From Methyloversatilis universalis (GTDB lineage: Bacteria; Pseudomonadota; Gammaproteobacteria; Methylococcales; Methylococcaceae): 48,872 nt of DNA. The stretch is taken from assembly GCA_020723665.1 (NCBI GenBank), contig DYIL01000024.1:1-48872 (forward strand), read 5' to 3'. Each line of letters begins with the position of its first letter. The first letter of the stretch is position 1. The notes under the pieces are model-generated. The model saw only the letters and a list, made by a program, of their open reading frames with translations. It was not told the DNA's origin and did not search any database. Positions 46,943 to 48,872 of the stretch are shown here, piece by piece. The position numbers were made by a program, and so were the translations under genes.

Positions 46943-47884
46943 TCAACTGATCCCGTATTTCTGCATGCGATAGAGCAGCGTGTCGCGGGAGATACCCAGA
47001 AGCCGGGCCGAACGACTGCGGTTGCCGTTGGTCCGAGACAAAGCCTGACGAATCAGATCCATTTCGACCTTTTCCAGCTCGATGCCGAACTCCGGCAGAT
47101 CGAATACCGGCTTCTGCGAGGGCGCCCGGTTGACGATCTCCACGGGCAGATTGCACTCGTCGATGGTTCGACCGGCCAGCAGGATGGCGAGTCGTTCGCA
47201 CACATTGCGAAGCTCTCTGACGTTACCGGGCCACGAATAAGCCGTGAGCCGATTGATGGCCGCCTTCGTGAACGAAGCCTCCGGGAGCTTGTGCTCGTCG
47301 GCAAACTGCCTCATGAAATGCTGCAACAAGAGTTGGATATCGCCCATGCGCTCGCGCAACGGCGGGATTTCGATCGGCACGACGTTGAGACGGTAATAGA
47401 GATCCTTGCGGAACTCGCCGCGGGAAATCTTTTCCTGAAGGTTGGCATTGGTCGCGGCGATGACACGCACATCGACATTGAGCGTATGGGTCTCGCCGAC
47501 CGGCTGAATCTCGCCGGTTTCGAGGAAACGCAGGAACTTCGCCTGCAGCGCCACGGGCAGCGAATCGACTTCGTCCAGGAATACGGTGCCGCCGTCAGCG
47601 GCTTGGAGACGGCCGATCTGGCTGGTGACAGCCCCGGTGAACGCGCCTTTACGATGACCGAACAATTCCGATTCGGCCAGCGCCTCGGGAAGCGCGGCGC
47701 AATTCAGCGTGATAAACGGTTTATTGGCACGGGGACTATGCTCTTTCAAAGCGTGCGCCAACACCTCTTTGCCGGTACCGGTTTCCCCGGCAATCAACAC
47801 GGTCACGTCGGTCGCGGCAATCATCCTGGCGCTGCGCAATAACGCCTCGAAATTCGGTGATTGGCCGATCAGCCCCTCAAACAT
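46943..47884 (-). CDS. Sigma-54-dependent activator without sensor domain
   Basis: A 313-residue bacterial enhancer-binding protein made only of the AAA+ and DNA-binding domains, like PspF. Walker A is GETGTGKE (33-40), the sigma-54 contact loop is GAFTGA (80-85), Walker B is TVFLDEVDSLP, and the C-terminal helix-turn-helix is RSARLLGISRDTLLYRMQKYG. No receiver, PAS or GAF domain precedes the ATPase, so its activity must be controlled by another protein or by expression. It follows the membrane-protein gene by 22 bases with an AAGGAGG Shine-Dalgarno in the gap, so the two are co-transcribed. The target is unknown. Confidence 0.9.
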   Translation of the reverse strand: MFEGLIGQSPNFEALLRSARMIAATDVTVLIAGETGTGKEVLAHALKEHSPRANKPFITLNCAALPEALAESELFGHRKGAFTGAVTSQIGRLQAADGGTVFLDEVDSLPVALQAKFLRFLETGEIQPVGETHTLNVDVRVIAATNANLQEKISRGEFRKDLYYRLNVVPIEIPPLRERMGDIQLLLQHFMRQFADEHKLPEASFTKAAINRLTAYSWPGNVRELRNVCERLAILLAGRTIDECNLPVEIVNRAPSQKPVFDLPEFGIELEKVEMDLIRQALSRTNGNRSRSARLLGISRDTLLYRMQKYGIS

Positions 47885-47906
47885 AATCTCGCCCTCCTCC
47901 TTTTTA

Positions 47907-48632
47907 TTAAGAACTTATTGTATGGCGAACCATGGGGTTGAGCCAAGGGAATGCCGCCAGCAAGGCCAGCGCGATCAGAGTAATCCCCGCTGCCTGACGG
48001 AATTTCTTCATACTGGACAAACGCACCATCAACGAAGTCATAATGCCGACGCCCATGACAGCCGGCAAAGTTCCCACGCCGAACGCCAACATGGTGAACG
48101 TGCTGCGCACCACGTCACCGGTCGTCGCGGCAAGCGCCAGAGCGGTATAGACCAGACCACATGGAAGCCAACCCCAAATCATGCCGAAAACGAAAGCTTT
48201 CGGCAAGGTCTCGACCGGAATCAGCCGACGGCCGTAAGGCTCGATTCTTTTCCATATGACCCCGCCGGCCTTTTCGATATAAGCGAATCGCGGAAACCAG
48301 CCGGCGATGTGCAGCCCCGCTCCAGCCATGATCAACGCCGACACGATCTGCAAGATGCGGTGTCCGTGCCCTTCCCCCAGAGGCATGCTGAGAACATGCT
48401 GAGCCAAACCTGCCAACAGTCCGCCCAGCGAATAACTGGTGACGCGTCCCACGTTGTAGCTGAACACGAAGGGCATGAGCAGCGATTTCTGCTCGCGAAT
48501 TTCGCGTCTCAAGCTCAAGGTTAGCGAACCGATGATGGAACCGCACATACCTAAGCAATGCAGGGAACTGAAGAGCCCCATCAGCAAGGCTACGAGATAG
48601 GAGGTGCTGAACGCGGTTTCTAGGTGGTGCAT
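47907..48632 (-). CDS. Polytopic membrane protein, TauE/SafE-like (PF13386-type)
   Basis: A 241-residue membrane protein with about six helices. The first helix carries LHCLGMCGS, a Cys-x3-Cys-type motif typical of the family annotated as 'sulfite exporter TauE/SafE' but related to the DsbD transmembrane domain. Such proteins are often found with copper handling and cytochrome oxidase assembly genes, so metal or redox transfer is possible. FNVGRV-like YNVGRVTSYSLGG and GWLPCGLVYTAL are further family motifs. The ATG at 48632 fits the family; the open frame to 48770 adds a non-conserved leader. Bases 48633-48872 show no other gene. Confidence 0.82.
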   Translation of the reverse strand: MHHLETAFSTSYLVALLMGLFSSLHCLGMCGSIIGSLTLSLRREIREQKSLLMPFVFSYNVGRVTSYSLGGLLAGLAQHVLSMPLGEGHGHRILQIVSALIMAGAGLHIAGWFPRFAYIEKAGGVIWKRIEPYGRRLIPVETLPKAFVFGMIWGWLPCGLVYTALALAATTGDVVRSTFTMLAFGVGTLPAVMGVGIMTSLMVRLSSMKKFRQAAGITLIALALLAAFPWLNPMVRHTISS

Positions 48633-48872
48633 AAGGGGGCGAACGATAGCATAAAAACTCGCAAATTTAACAGATCGGGTTGAAACGACGAGCCGCCGGT
48701 TCGACATATCTCGGACCGCGTTTCCGCGGGAAACGCTCAAGGGGTTGGGGGACGAATCGAAACCTCGCAAACTGACCGAGAACCTTTCTCAGCAGACGGT
48801 TCGCCCTGCCCAAGTCATGAGATTCTATGGTTCATGTCAAGCTGCCGATTGCGAGCCGTGAAGGATCGAAGC

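Overview
The window looks like a chromosomal segment of a gammaproteobacterium. RNase E, GyrA, Aer-like, IhfB and DnaJ residues align position for position with Escherichia coli, but hrcA with a CIRCE element and the gyrA-serC-pheA-hisC-tyrA-aroA-cmk-rpsA-ihfB block are features of non-enteric gammaproteobacteria. The overall look suggests a Methylococcales-like organism. That is inference only, because no methane oxidation gene is present. Most of the window is housekeeping DNA. The gene-poor gaps hold short dispersed repeats and transposon relics.

Layout. 1-100: end of a dispersed repeat. 181-3432 (minus): nudF, sppA, a phosphoglycolate-phosphatase-like HAD gene and rluC. 3433-4103: long leader, then rne (plus). 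6836-9936 (minus): recN, nadK and a bacterioferritin. 10059-16236 (plus): CIRCE, hrcA, grpE, a sigma-32-type promoter, dnaK, dnaJ and dapB. 16269-18014: ggt. 18099-20041 (minus): comEA with its own terminator, then cysC and galU. 20042-20744: nested repeats. 20745-32815 (minus): one long run, read in transcription order as gyrA, serC, serA-type, pheA, hisC, tyrA, aroA, cmk, rpsA, ihfB. This is the 'mixed-function supraoperon' with an added serA.

33039-34697 (minus): a solitary HerA/DUF87 ATPase. 34698-36225: repeats and a decayed IS1380-family transposase. 36226-40493 (plus): an Aer-like redox receptor overlapping a CBS-GAF-PAS-GGDEF-EAL gene that is cut by one in-frame TAG. 40511-40991: group II intron relic and repeats. 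40992-45109: thiE, tauE and a persulfide dioxygenase (minus), divergent from a sigma-54 activator (plus); a sigma-54-like promoter lies before the dioxygenase. 45158-45440: full repeat element. 45637-46863: argG. 46943-48632 (minus): a membrane protein followed by a sensorless sigma-54 activator.

How it works together. The heat-shock block appears to be under both HrcA/CIRCE and sigma-32 control. The persulfide dioxygenase, TauE exporter and sigma-54 activator form a probable sulfane-sulfur detoxification unit like the FisR system. The receptor and c-di-GMP genes would link redox sensing to motility or biofilm, but the c-di-GMP gene is interrupted. Small mobile elements have inserted at the dnaJ stop codon and inside another repeat. 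No tRNA, rRNA or CRISPR array was seen.
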